Part shown: positions 1 through 6,774 of the stretch, piece after piece
How positions within the stretch are numbered: position 1 is the first letter of the stretch
How the letters are laid out: every line of letters starts with the position of its first letter
IMG/VR virus record: IMGVR_UViG_3300007735_000740
Location: 1-44,680 of that record
DNA length: 44,680 nt
Strand: one strand, 5' to 3'
Origin: a virus
Translations under genes and position numbers: made by a program
The notes under the pieces: model-generated
Told to the model about the DNA's origin: nothing
Seen by the model: the letters and a program-made list of their open reading frames with translations, nothing else
The model's database searches: none

Positions 1-28
1 TGTGACTCTACCGTTGAGTTACATCCGC
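1..28 (-). tRNA. tRNA, 5' part only (possibly tRNA-Gly)
   Basis: Reading down from 28, the sequence starts with a GCGGATG acceptor strand, then TA, then a D arm with CTC/GAG stem and a short AACGGTA loop. The window ends before the anticodon. The 7-nt D loop resembles bacterial tRNA-Gly, but identity cannot be settled without the anticodon. A good promoter lies directly upstream. Confidence 0.75.
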
Positions 29-38
29 TTATGAGACA

Positions 39-67
39 ACCATAAACCATTTAGGTTTGATTGTCAA
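39..67 (-). promoter_or_regulatory. sigma70-type promoter for the partial tRNA
   Basis: TTGACA at 67-62 and TATGGT at 44-39 are separated by exactly 17 bp. The predicted start, near 32, is about 4 nt before the first tRNA base, so the tRNA would have almost no leader. Inferred from consensus only. Confidence 0.55.
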
Positions 68-158
68 GTCTGATGGAGTAAGTGTGATATACCTCATAAG
101 GATATAACAGGGACTTACCCTCTATCAGTTTATATATTACACCAGTTCTGGAATAGTG

Positions 159-629
159 TCAAGTCCAAAGATTGTGGTCATATTCCCAATGACAATTTGG
201 ACATAATGGCATTATATTTTCACGAGCATTAATTACACTTATCATAACCTCATCACTAAAAGAAGATATTGGTTTAATATGTGCTATTTCAATATGTTTA
301 TAATATCCACATTTAATACATTCAGTAAATCCAAATTTTTTACCAACTGCTCTTGCTCTTGTTCTCACTAAGGCGAATGCTGATGATTTGTGATGTTTTT
401 CATATATTGCTTCTTTAAGAGTCATATCTTTTACTTCTCTATTCTTACACCATATCAAATAGTGTTCCATACAACGAGCACGATTTGCTGTTATAGGTTT
501 CCCACAATCAACACATTTATGTTCTGGTTTTCTTTTAGGAACCTTTTTATTGTTATAGGAAGCAGCACAACTTCTACCACAAAATTTGGGATTGGAAGTC
601 TCCTTTCCGCAAAATAAACATTTAACCAT
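159..629 (-). CDS. free-standing HNH homing endonuclease
   Basis: The 156-residue protein has an N-terminal cluster of zinc-binding Cys pairs (CLFCGKE, CGRSC, CVDCGKP) and a C-terminal HNH nuclease domain. The latter shows CIKCGYY, then IAHIKPISSF, then an N and CPNCHWEYDH, a Cys-stabilised beta-beta-alpha-metal fold. Such proteins nick or cut DNA and spread themselves or linked introns. It lies between two tRNA genes, immediately downstream of an intron-containing tRNA-Arg but outside the intron. The ATG at 629 has an AAGG Shine-Dalgarno about 8 nt upstream, and a CATAAATA late box lies at 650-657. Family assignment is firm; its target is unknown, though the adjacent tRNA gene is an obvious candidate. 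Confidence 0.88.
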   Translation of the reverse strand: MVKCLFCGKETSNPKFCGRSCAASYNNKKVPKRKPEHKCVDCGKPITANRARCMEHYLIWCKNREVKDMTLKEAIYEKHHKSSAFALVRTRARAVGKKFGFTECIKCGYYKHIEIAHIKPISSFSDEVMISVINARENIMPLCPNCHWEYDHNLWT

Positions 630-649
630 AATGGAACCTTTTAGTTACT

Positions 650-657
650 ATTATTTA
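650..657 (-). promoter_or_regulatory. T4-type late promoter box (HNH gene)
   Basis: CATAAATA on the minus strand matches the NATAAATA late consensus of T4-like cyanophages. Its proximal edge is 21 nt from the HNH start codon. Confidence 0.6.
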
Positions 658-677
658 TGCATTAAAAGGTTCAAAAA

Positions 678-953
678 CGTCTCAGGAGGGACTCGAACCC
701 CCGACCAACTGCTTAGCTTACCACTACGGATTTCTCCGCCATTTCTGTTTGTGGTCTGGACTTTCTCTTTACCATATCCAAAGGACTTAGGCACTTCCCG
801 TAAAGTCTCTACACCTTCATCTTGCGATGCTTGGCTCGGGATTGCCATTTTACAGGTTTCCCCGAATTTGAGAAGTTACATCCATAAAGTTTCCTTTATG
901 ACGCTCCGTTTATGTTTAAGGCAGATGCTCTATTCCGACTGAGCTACTGAGAC
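678..953 (-). tRNA. tRNA-Arg(UCU) interrupted by a group I intron
   Basis: The 5' exon (953-918) gives acceptor GTCTCAG, TA, a GCTC/GAGC D stem and TCTGCCTT. The 3' exon (716-678) starts CTAAGCAG and ends in a GGGGG/CCCTC T arm, CTGAGAC and discriminator G; no CCA is encoded. Joined, they form a 75-nt tRNA with a perfect 7-bp acceptor stem and the 7-nt anticodon loop CTTCTAA, so the anticodon is UCU (reads AGA). The variable loop is short. The insertion falls between U34 and C35. One oddity is a U27-U43 mismatch closing the anticodon stem. Its promoter is at 1040-1068. Confidence 0.92.
717..917 (-). ncRNA. group I intron (IC3-like, self-splicing type) within tRNA-Arg
   Basis: The 201-nt insert follows an exon U and ends in G, as group I splicing requires. 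A GAG guide sequence (within 904-907) can pair with exon CUU to form P1 with the U-G pair. P2 is a perfect CATAAAG-GAAA-CTTTATG hairpin (900-883). Core elements occur in order: P at 868-854 (AATTCGGGGAAACCT), Q at 843-829 (AATCCCGAGCCAAGC), R at 815-797 (GGTGTAGAGACT...) and S at 769-758 (AAGAGAAAGTCC), where R/S form P7, the guanosine site. These nearly match the remembered Anabaena tRNA-Leu intron core. It carries no endonuclease gene. Confidence 0.92.
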
Positions 954-1039
954 AAGAGACCTCCTGATTTGTGCATCGTTGAGAGGCATAGGAGGTGAGA
1001 GACTTACACAAGGTTTGGACCCCTGTTGCTCATGAAAGT

Positions 1040-1068
1040 ATTCTATCACTCTTTGATTTAGTCGTCAA
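1040..1068 (-). promoter_or_regulatory. sigma70-type promoter for tRNA-Arg
   Basis: TTGACG (1068-1063) and TAGAAT (1045-1040) have a 17-bp spacer. The -35 box lies inside the last codons of the upstream gene. Predicted start is near 1033, giving an 80-nt leader before the tRNA. The leader can form CCTCCT...AGGAGG with a large loop. Confidence 0.55.
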
Positions 1069-1459
1069 CCCAGGAGGCATGAATTCTTATTTCTCCTCCA
1101 AGTGCTTTACAGTCATCAGTATAACACACAGATGTATCTACTGGTTTTTCTGAGTATCTTTGTTTATATTTCATATCATAATCGGAAATAATTTGATTAT
1201 ACTCTGGAGTAACAGCATCAATTGCTCTATCCACATCTCTATGAACTCTTCTGTCAAGTTTTTCTGGATCTTTAATAATAAAGTCGTTGATAATACTTTG
1301 AGGAAAATATCTTCTTTGAACTTCATCAAGTAAATCCCAAATTGTATTTTCTTTAATATGAGTGCATTGAGAAAGGGTTGCAACAATAGAACTTAATACA
1401 ATTCCTACAATTGCATATTGTTTTATATCTGGTTTCTTTTTACCAAAATTAAAATTCAT
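1058..1459 (-). CDS. hypothetical protein with N-terminal membrane segment
   Basis: No family is recognised in this 133-residue protein. After a charged start (KKKPDIKQ) there is one hydrophobic stretch, about residues 15-29 (YAIVGIVLSSIVATL), followed by a Cys and a polar, charged remainder. That suggests an anchored protein with most of the chain outside the cytoplasm, or a lipoprotein-like signal. Its ATG overlaps the stop of the 55-residue gene upstream (ATGA), and both follow the lysozyme-type gene, so a lysis-related role is conceivable but unproven. Confidence 0.75.
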   Translation of the reverse strand: MNFNFGKKKPDIKQYAIVGIVLSSIVATLSQCTHIKENTIWDLLDEVQRRYFPQSIINDFIIKDPEKLDRRVHRDVDRAIDAVTPEYNQIISDYDMKYKQRYSEKPVDTSVCYTDDCKALGGEIRIHASWVDD

Positions 1460-1623
1460 TCGAGACCTTGAAGGAATACTCTTAAACTTCTTTTCAATTC
1501 TTCAATTGAGAGGTTTGGTTCATCATACAAATATGAGTTTAGAACCATTTTACATTTATTTTTAAGTTCATTATCACTGGACCAATCTAATAGTTCGGAA
1601 ACTACTTGTGCTGCGATTGTCAT
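1456..1623 (-). CDS. small hypothetical protein (55 aa)
   Basis: A 55-codon frame starts with ATG (MTIAAQVVSELLDW) and ends with a TGA that overlaps the next gene's ATG, an arrangement typical of this genome. The protein is acidic and predicted helical. No family is recognised. The upstream region forms AAGGGGA/TCCCCTT, a stem that contains a GGGGAGGA sequence lying rather far (about 20 nt) from the start. Confidence 0.6.
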   Translation of the reverse strand: MTIAAQVVSELLDWSSDNELKNKCKMVLNSYLYDEPNLSIEELKRSLRVFLQGLE

Positions 1624-1656
1624 AGGAAAGGGGAAGAAATGTCCTCCCCTTATATA

Positions 1657-2298
1657 TCAGACTTCTACTTGAATCAGTCGTGAAGCATAATCATAGGCAT
1701 ATGAGGTTCGGGCACCATGATATCCCCAACCAATCCAACTATACGCATCATTCATGTAAGAGTAGATAGATTTTCCAGGTTTTTTCATTCTATCTTCAAT
1801 ACTCTTCCATTGAACTTCATTTGTTAGATAACGAAGTTGCGTTTCAAGTGATGATGGAGAACCACCATACTTTTTAGCAAAATCACCCAATCCATAATAA
1901 CGATTCGCAGATGTCCATTGAATCAGTCCATAACCACCCCAGCAGGAGTGATAGGACCTTTTACTACCACCTTCGCAAATATTAGGCACGAATGTTGATT
2001 CTTGCTTGATATTGCCAAGAATAGTAGCAAGGGCGTTTCTGTCTTTAATTCCAATGTCCTGAAAATAATTCAGGGCAACATTTTCATTTTCATTACACCC
2101 TTTACAAATTAACCTCTTCTCTTTTGACTTTTCGGGAGCAACCTCTTTGGTCGCTGTCTTTGATGTAGGCTCCTCTTGAATAATAGAGAATGGTGGTAAA
2201 CCATTCACAGGGGGAGGAGGAAACACTTTAGGCAGTGTTGCCGAACTGGTTGTAACCGATACCAAAAGAGGCAAGGTTACTGTAAAGAAATTTTGCAT
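1657..2298 (-). CDS. secreted phage tail-lysozyme-type peptidoglycan hydrolase
   Basis: The 213-residue protein has a signal-peptide-like start (about residues 1-20, MQNFFTVTLPLLVSVTTSSA), a Pro/Lys-rich linker, a CKGC pair, and a C-terminal domain from about residue 75. That domain carries ALNYFQDIGI, ILGNIKQESTFVP, GYGLIQWTSANRY and a late WIGWGYHG segment. This is the pattern of the phage tail-type lysozyme family (Phage_lysozyme2), in which the Glu of KQES is the likely catalytic acid. An export signal rather than a tail-protein context suggests a periplasmic endolysin. No good Shine-Dalgarno precedes the ATG; a tiny frame at 2304-2381 may couple translation. Confidence 0.75.
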   Translation of the reverse strand: MQNFFTVTLPLLVSVTTSSATLPKVFPPPPVNGLPPFSIIQEEPTSKTATKEVAPEKSKEKRLICKGCNENENVALNYFQDIGIKDRNALATILGNIKQESTFVPNICEGGSKRSYHSCWGGYGLIQWTSANRYYGLGDFAKKYGGSPSSLETQLRYLTNEVQWKSIEDRMKKPGKSIYSYMNDAYSWIGWGYHGARTSYAYDYASRLIQVEV

Positions 2299-2303
2299 TT
2301 AGT

Positions 2304-2381
2304 TTAATTGAACTCTACATCCGTATAGGGAGAGCGCACATCCTCCTTCTCAGGAGGCAAACCCCACGGCTCTAATTTCAC
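2304..2381 (-). CDS. possible micro-ORF (25 aa) before the lysozyme gene
   Basis: A GTG-initiated frame encodes a KLEPWGLPPEKED-like start and a VRSPYTDVEFN end, stopping 5 nt before the lysozyme ATG. An in-frame stop lies just upstream, so the start must be within this stretch; only a weak GAG precedes the GTG. The frame spans a CCTCC-TGAGAA-GGAGG hairpin. It could be a leader peptide that couples translation into the lysozyme gene, or chance. Confidence 0.3.
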   Translation of the reverse strand: MKLEPWGLPPEKEDVRSPYTDVEFN

Positions 2382-2398
2382 GTCAAAGTCTCATTATG

Positions 2399-2421
2399 AA
2401 AAAACCCCACTCATAATGGGG
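2399..2421 (-). terminator. rho-independent terminator
   Basis: CCCCA (2421-2417) and TGGGG (2409-2405) pair around a 7-nt loop, followed by six Ts (2404-2399). It ends the transcript of the gene at 2481-2693. Confidence 0.7.
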
Positions 2422-2480
2422 AATCCTTAAAAGATTTTTAACATAATAACTGACTATTTAGATTTTGTCAATGATTATGT

Positions 2481-2693
2481 TTACCGAACATCAACTTCTT
2501 GTTCGTCAGTCCAATCGTTATTTTCAATACAAAGATAATCAATTTCTTGAGTTCCTTCAGGAATGTCTAACCATTCATCAAATTCTGCAACTAATGCCAT
2601 TGCATTTTTATGTCGATCCTGATCATGCAAAGATTCAATTCTATCTATTGCCCAATCACGAACTTGAACTACAGGTTCAATCGTTGTTTCCAT
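2481..2693 (-). CDS. hypothetical protein (70 aa)
   Basis: The open frame extends further upstream into the GIY-YIG-like gene. The most plausible start is the ATG at 2693 (METTIEPVVQVRDW), which overlaps that gene's last 17 nt. The product is acidic (ends WTDEQEVDVR) and mostly helical. Its start resembles the TVEPVVHW start of the RegA protein in this window, but this is too short to mean much. Longer starts (2777 or 2870) would create a deep overlap and look unlikely. Confidence 0.55.
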   Translation of the reverse strand: METTIEPVVQVRDWAIDRIESLHDQDRHKNAMALVAEFDEWLDIPEGTQEIDYLCIENNDWTDEQEVDVR

Positions 2694-3120
2694 AATAATC
2701 TTTTCGGAAGTACCTGTTAAGGATGTTGCTATTGTAGTATCTTGGTACTCCGTTGTCAAGGGACTCTGTGAGGACATTGTGTGTGAAAAGTTGTCTTGTC
2801 TCTTCAAAGTTTGTTTTGCCCTTTGTTTTATGTAATGATAAAATAGTGCGCGTAAAATTCTCCCTACCATATTTTTCTACATCTTCTTTGAGTTCTGGAC
2901 ATGATCCATAGTATTTTTTCCAATCAGACTCTGATTTAACTTTTCTAAATTTGCCTTTTGGTGTGCGGTATGACCACAGATATTTCCTACCAATGTAGCT
3001 ACGCCCAGTTGTATTGCAGTGAATATGATAAACAAAACCAAACCAATCTTGAATATCAGAAGACTTAAATACTTCTCCATTGTATATCCAAGGGTTTTCA
3101 TAGTCAATATCTGTACTCAT
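2677..3120 (-). CDS. GIY-YIG-like endonuclease
   Basis: This 147-residue protein has a degenerate GIY-YIG signature: GFVYHIH (about residue 27) for GIY and SYIGRKYLW (about 41) for YIG. It then has a DWKKYYGSCPEL segment and a Glu near 105 (NFEETRQL) in the position of the catalytic acid. Free-standing proteins of this type are Seg-like mobile nucleases in T4-like phages. A CATAAATA box lies at 3147-3154, inside the upstream small gene. The start overlaps that gene's end. The divergent first motif leaves activity uncertain. Confidence 0.65.
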   Translation of the reverse strand: MSTDIDYENPWIYNGEVFKSSDIQDWFGFVYHIHCNTTGRSYIGRKYLWSYRTPKGKFRKVKSESDWKKYYGSCPELKEDVEKYGRENFTRTILSLHKTKGKTNFEETRQLFTHNVLTESLDNGVPRYYNSNILNRYFRKDYYGNND

Positions 3121-3259
3121 CTAAGATATCAATAAGATCATTCAGATATTTATGTCCCAGTTTCTTTTCTTGCCAAGGTGCTTTTTCATTTTCCAGTTGA
3201 TGCTTGAGTTTTAAAACACGAACTTTCATTTCATCTTTAGTGATTTTATTTTTAGACAT
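3104..3259 (-). CDS. small conserved-looking protein (51 aa)
   Basis: A frame of 51 codons (MSKNKITKDEMKVRVLKL...) ends in LNDLIDILDEYRY and overlaps the next gene start by 17 nt. It is highly charged and helical, with no recognised family. The ATG directly follows the T-run of the nrdB terminator, whose 5' arm carries the only Shine-Dalgarno (GAGGAGG), 18 nt from the start. Confidence 0.6.
   Translation of the reverse strand: MSKNKITKDEMKVRVLKLKHQLENEKAPWQEKKLGHKYLNDLIDILDEYRY
3147..3154 (-). promoter_or_regulatory. T4-type late promoter box (GIY-YIG-like gene)
   Basis: CATAAATA on the minus strand, with its edge 27 nt upstream of the ATG at 3120. It lies within the coding sequence of the small gene before it. 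Confidence 0.5.
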
Positions 3260-3284
3260 AAAAAAAGAGGAGTGTTACCTCCTC
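3260..3284 (-). terminator. terminator after nrdB
   Basis: GAGGAG (3284-3279), loop GTAACA, CTCCTC (3272-3267), then seven Ts (3266-3260) running straight into the ATG of the next gene. The 5' arm is also a Shine-Dalgarno sequence. Confidence 0.75.
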
Positions 3285-3308
3285 TATCTATAAGATTTTA
3301 TTATATTA

Positions 3309-4496
3309 TTACAATTTAAAACCACTAAATGTGTCCTTTTTCACATCTTGCTTAATTCCACCAACTACATAACTTTCTACTTCGGTTTCCTGGGGAGCCA
3401 CCTGGAGTCCTTTAGAGGAAATCCAGTGCTGAGTCCAAGGAAGAGGATTGTTTTTTGCTGAAATATCGTATTGTGGTTTAAGTCCTATTGCTTTGAGTCT
3501 TCGGTTTGCAATCCATTCAACATATTGTTGAAGAAGTTTATCATTAAGTCCAATCATGCTGCCGTCTTTGAAGAGATAATCTGCCCATTTTTTTTCTTCA
3601 TTTACTGCACGATCAAACATTGCGTAAACCCACTCTTCTTCCTCTTTTGCAATCTGTTGCATTTCAGGATCATCACCTTCTCTCCACTTATTCAGAATAT
3701 TCTGAGTAAGTGCTAAATGTTGATTTTCGTCTCTTGCGATGAGACTAATGATTTTAGCGGATCCTTCCATAAGCTTAAGTTCACCAAAGGCGAAACTACA
3801 AGCAAAACTAACGTAGAACCGAATACCTTCAAGAATGTTAACGTTTGCGACTGCTCTGTACAGTTTTCGTTTGACATCATTGATTGTTGCTTTTGCGTAT
3901 GAGACTCCTTCAAGACTGTGTAACCAGGCATCGGATACACCATATTGTTGTGCTGATTGAATAAAGTCATCATAAGACTCTGTGACGCTCTTAGCACGTT
4001 CCAGAATACGTTCATCACCAATGATAGTATCAAATACCTCAGAAGGGTCAGAATACACGTTTTTGATAATGTAGGTATAGGAGCGACTATGAATCATCTC
4101 CATAAACCCCCACACTTCCATACAAGCTTCCAATTCAGGAAGAGAACAATAAGGAAGAAATGCCATTCCAGGACCACGACCCTGAACAGAATCAAGCATA
4201 ATCTGATACTTCAAATTAGAAGTATAAATATGCTTTTGTTCTGGACGAAGTGTTTGATAATCTCCACGATCCTTCTGAAGAGATACCTCTTCAGGTCTCC
4301 AGAAGTAACCAAGTTGTTGAGTTGTTAATTTATCGAAGACTGGATATTTGTATGAATCATACCTTTGGATTCCCAAAGGTTTGCCAAAGAACATTGGTTG
4401 TTTTTTAGTATCAACGTGTTCTGTATTAAAAACTGTCATTCCTTTAATTGTTGTAGTTTCTTCTGTGGAAGAAATTTTAAACTGCACAGGATTCAC
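3309..4496 (-). CDS. nrdB: ribonucleotide reductase class Ia beta subunit
   Basis: The 395-residue protein is the diiron/tyrosyl-radical subunit that works with NrdA to make dNDPs for phage replication. Ferritin-like helices with metal ligands are visible: LPELEACMEVWGFMEMIHSRSY supplies the Glu and Glu-x-x-His pair, and ISLIARDENQHLALTQ the later Glu-x-x-His pair. Length fits T4 NrdB (about 388). The chosen start is GTG at 4496: it has a strong GGAGGG Shine-Dalgarno 5 nt away inside the nrdA tail and overlaps nrdA by 20 nt. The internal ATG at 4439 lacks proper spacing. The C-terminal FSGFKL tail is the usual type that docks into NrdA. Confidence 0.95.
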   Translation of the reverse strand: MNPVQFKISSTEETTTIKGMTVFNTEHVDTKKQPMFFGKPLGIQRYDSYKYPVFDKLTTQQLGYFWRPEEVSLQKDRGDYQTLRPEQKHIYTSNLKYQIMLDSVQGRGPGMAFLPYCSLPELEACMEVWGFMEMIHSRSYTYIIKNVYSDPSEVFDTIIGDERILERAKSVTESYDDFIQSAQQYGVSDAWLHSLEGVSYAKATINDVKRKLYRAVANVNILEGIRFYVSFACSFAFGELKLMEGSAKIISLIARDENQHLALTQNILNKWREGDDPEMQQIAKEEEEWVYAMFDRAVNEEKKWADYLFKDGSMIGLNDKLLQQYVEWIANRRLKAIGLKPQYDISAKNNPLPWTQHWISSKGLQVAPQETEVESYVVGGIKQDVKKDTFSGFKL

Positions 4497-6774
4497 ACTC
4501 TCCCTCCTCTACTGAAATTAACTCACTTAGTAAATCTTGAAGATTGGGTTTCTCTTCTACTACCTCATCAGTCTTAATATCGTAAGTGTTTTGGTAATAA
4601 GAAGTTTTCCACCCGTACTTGTATGTAGTCAAGAAGTCATTTGCCATTACGCTAACAGGTACTTCATTATCGGTATAATTTTCTGGATTATACGACCAGT
4701 TTCCAGAAATTGCTTGATCAAAGAACTTCTGCATAACTGCAACAATATTAATATACCCAGTATTGCTAAGCATATCCCAAAGAAGCGTATAATTGTTTTT
4801 AAGTGTCTGGTACTGTGGGACAATTTGCTTGAGGGGGCCTTTTTTAGACTTTTTAATTGAAAGGAATCCTCTTGGTGGTTCGATACCATTAGTTGCATTA
4901 GAGACGACGGAACTGCTCTCTGAGGGCATTTGTGCGGACAATGTGGAGTGTCGGAGTCCATACTCTAAAATAGACGCTCTAAGTGCTTCCCAGTCGTGCT
5001 GAAGAGCAATGGAGGAAATCTCATCAACATCTCTCTTATAAGTATCAATTGGAAGAATTCCATCGGCATACTTAGTGCGTCCAAAATATTCACAATGTCC
5101 TTTCTCTTTAGCAAGTTGATTGGATGCTTTGAGAAGATAATACTGAAATGACTCTGCAAGTCCATGAACTGCATCCCAAGCTCCCTGTGAATCATACTTA
5201 TGACCAAGTTTGGCAAGATAGTGTGCAAGACCAATAAATCCTACTCCAAGAGAACGACGTGCTTTGGTTCCAATTTCTGCAGCGACTACAGGATATTTTT
5301 GGTAGTCAATGAGTTCATCCAAACCACGAACAGAAAGATCACAAAGTTCCTCCAGTTCTTCATCGGACTTTACCTTACCAACATTAATAGCAGAGAGAAT
5401 GCAAAGAGCAATTTCACCATTTGGATCATCAATGTGTTGAAGAGGATATGTCGGTAAAGTAATTTCTTGACATAGATTGCTCATCTCAACTTTATCCTTA
5501 AAGGAGGAGTGAGAATTGCAATGGTCAATATTCATAATATAGATACGACCCGTCTCAGCACGTTCTTTGAGGAGACTAAGAATAAGTTCTTGCGCCTTAA
5601 CACTTTTCGACGGAATGGATGAATCTTCTTCATATTGAAGATATAAATCGTCAAACTTGTCTGTTCCAAAAGCATCGTAAAGTCCAGGGACATCGTGCGG
5701 AGAGAAAAGCGTGATTTTACCGTCTTGAATAAACCTTTCATAGAACAACTTACTAATTTGAATAGAGTAATCCAATTTACGGACGCGGTTATCCTCAGTG
5801 CCCTTATTATTTTTAAGAACTAAAATATCTTGGATTTCTTGGTGCCAGATAGGAAAGTGAACTGTAGCAGAACCACCTCTGATGCCGTTTTGTGTGCAGC
5901 ATCGCACAGTTGCTTCAAACTTTTTAAGGAAGGGGACAACGCCTGTGTGTTGTACCTCTCCACCTCTGATTTTAGAGTTGATACCACGGATTCGACCTGC
6001 GTTAATGCCGATGCCAGCCCTTTGTGAGACATACCTACCAATAGCCATATCGCTGCTAAAGATACTATCGAGGGAGTCATCAACATCAACGAGAACACAA
6101 GATGCAAATTGCCTGAGAGGTGTTCTAACTCCTGCCATGATGGGCGTTGGGATGTTGATTCTGTGCTTGCTGATTGCGTCATAATACCTCTTTACATAAG
6201 AGAGACGGGTTTCTTTTGGATACTCTGCAAAGATAGTCAGAGCGATCATCATGTACATGAACTGAGGAGTTTCATATACTCCACCACTACTACGATCTTG
6301 AACCAAATATTTATCAACTACTTGACGTAGACCTGCATAGGTGAACAGATAATCTCGGTCATGACGAATAAAAGAATTTGCAGTATCAATTTCTTCTTTT
6401 GAGTACTTGTTGAAGATATCATTATCATAGACCTCCGCATTTACACAAGTGTAAATGTGATTTTCAAGATGAGGAAGTTCCTGCATCTTTCCATAAAGTT
6501 GTTTGCGAACTGCAAAAAGAAGCAGTCGTGCAGCAACAAATTGATAATTTGGATGATCCAAATCAATCAAGTCAGATGCAGAACGAATCAAAATTTCTTG
6601 AATCTCTCCAGTAGTAATTCCATCATAAAACTGAATACCAGATTGCATTTCAACCTGTGATGCAGAGACTCCTGCAAGACCCCTACATGCTTCTTCAACC
6701 ATCACATGCATCTTATCAAGGTTAATACCTTCAATCGACCCATTTCTTTTTTGAACTTTAAGACCGTTGCTCAT
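4477..6774 (-). CDS. nrdA: ribonucleotide reductase class Ia alpha subunit
   Basis: The 765-residue catalytic subunit has an N-terminal ATP-cone (VQKRNGSIEGINLDKMH). The active-site cysteines are all visible: SCVLVDVDD and ALCILSAINVG as the redox pair, and MSNLCQEI as the thiyl-radical Cys. TSYYQNTYD holds the radical-transfer Tyr pair, and CESCAV at the end holds the shuttle cysteines. GGSATVHFP also fits. The ATG at 6774 overlaps the primase stop (ATGA) with GGAAG 5 nt upstream; a TTG at 6786 is less likely. It forms an operon with gp61 and nrdB. Confidence 0.96.
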   Translation of the reverse strand: MSNGLKVQKRNGSIEGINLDKMHVMVEEACRGLAGVSASQVEMQSGIQFYDGITTGEIQEILIRSASDLIDLDHPNYQFVAARLLLFAVRKQLYGKMQELPHLENHIYTCVNAEVYDNDIFNKYSKEEIDTANSFIRHDRDYLFTYAGLRQVVDKYLVQDRSSGGVYETPQFMYMMIALTIFAEYPKETRLSYVKRYYDAISKHRINIPTPIMAGVRTPLRQFASCVLVDVDDSLDSIFSSDMAIGRYVSQRAGIGINAGRIRGINSKIRGGEVQHTGVVPFLKKFEATVRCCTQNGIRGGSATVHFPIWHQEIQDILVLKNNKGTEDNRVRKLDYSIQISKLFYERFIQDGKITLFSPHDVPGLYDAFGTDKFDDLYLQYEEDSSIPSKSVKAQELILSLLKERAETGRIYIMNIDHCNSHSSFKDKVEMSNLCQEITLPTYPLQHIDDPNGEIALCILSAINVGKVKSDEELEELCDLSVRGLDELIDYQKYPVVAAEIGTKARRSLGVGFIGLAHYLAKLGHKYDSQGAWDAVHGLAESFQYYLLKASNQLAKEKGHCEYFGRTKYADGILPIDTYKRDVDEISSIALQHDWEALRASILEYGLRHSTLSAQMPSESSSVVSNATNGIEPPRGFLSIKKSKKGPLKQIVPQYQTLKNNYTLLWDMLSNTGYINIVAVMQKFFDQAISGNWSYNPENYTDNEVPVSVMANDFLTTYKYGWKTSYYQNTYDIKTDEVVEEKPNLQDLLSELISVEEGECESCAV

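Noticed and set aside
651-848. 65-aa minus-strand ORF (MAIPSQASQDEG...)
   Set aside because: It translates the intron core and the tRNA 3' exon; the RNA elements explain the sequence and no start signal is present.
586-942. 118-aa plus-strand ORF
   Set aside because: Antisense to the tRNA-Arg gene and its intron; all nearby genes are on the minus strand.
2320-2390. Possible tRNA in the gap before the lysozyme gene
   Set aside because: The CCTCC/GGAGG stem is the only clear pairing; no acceptor, D or T arm can be built.
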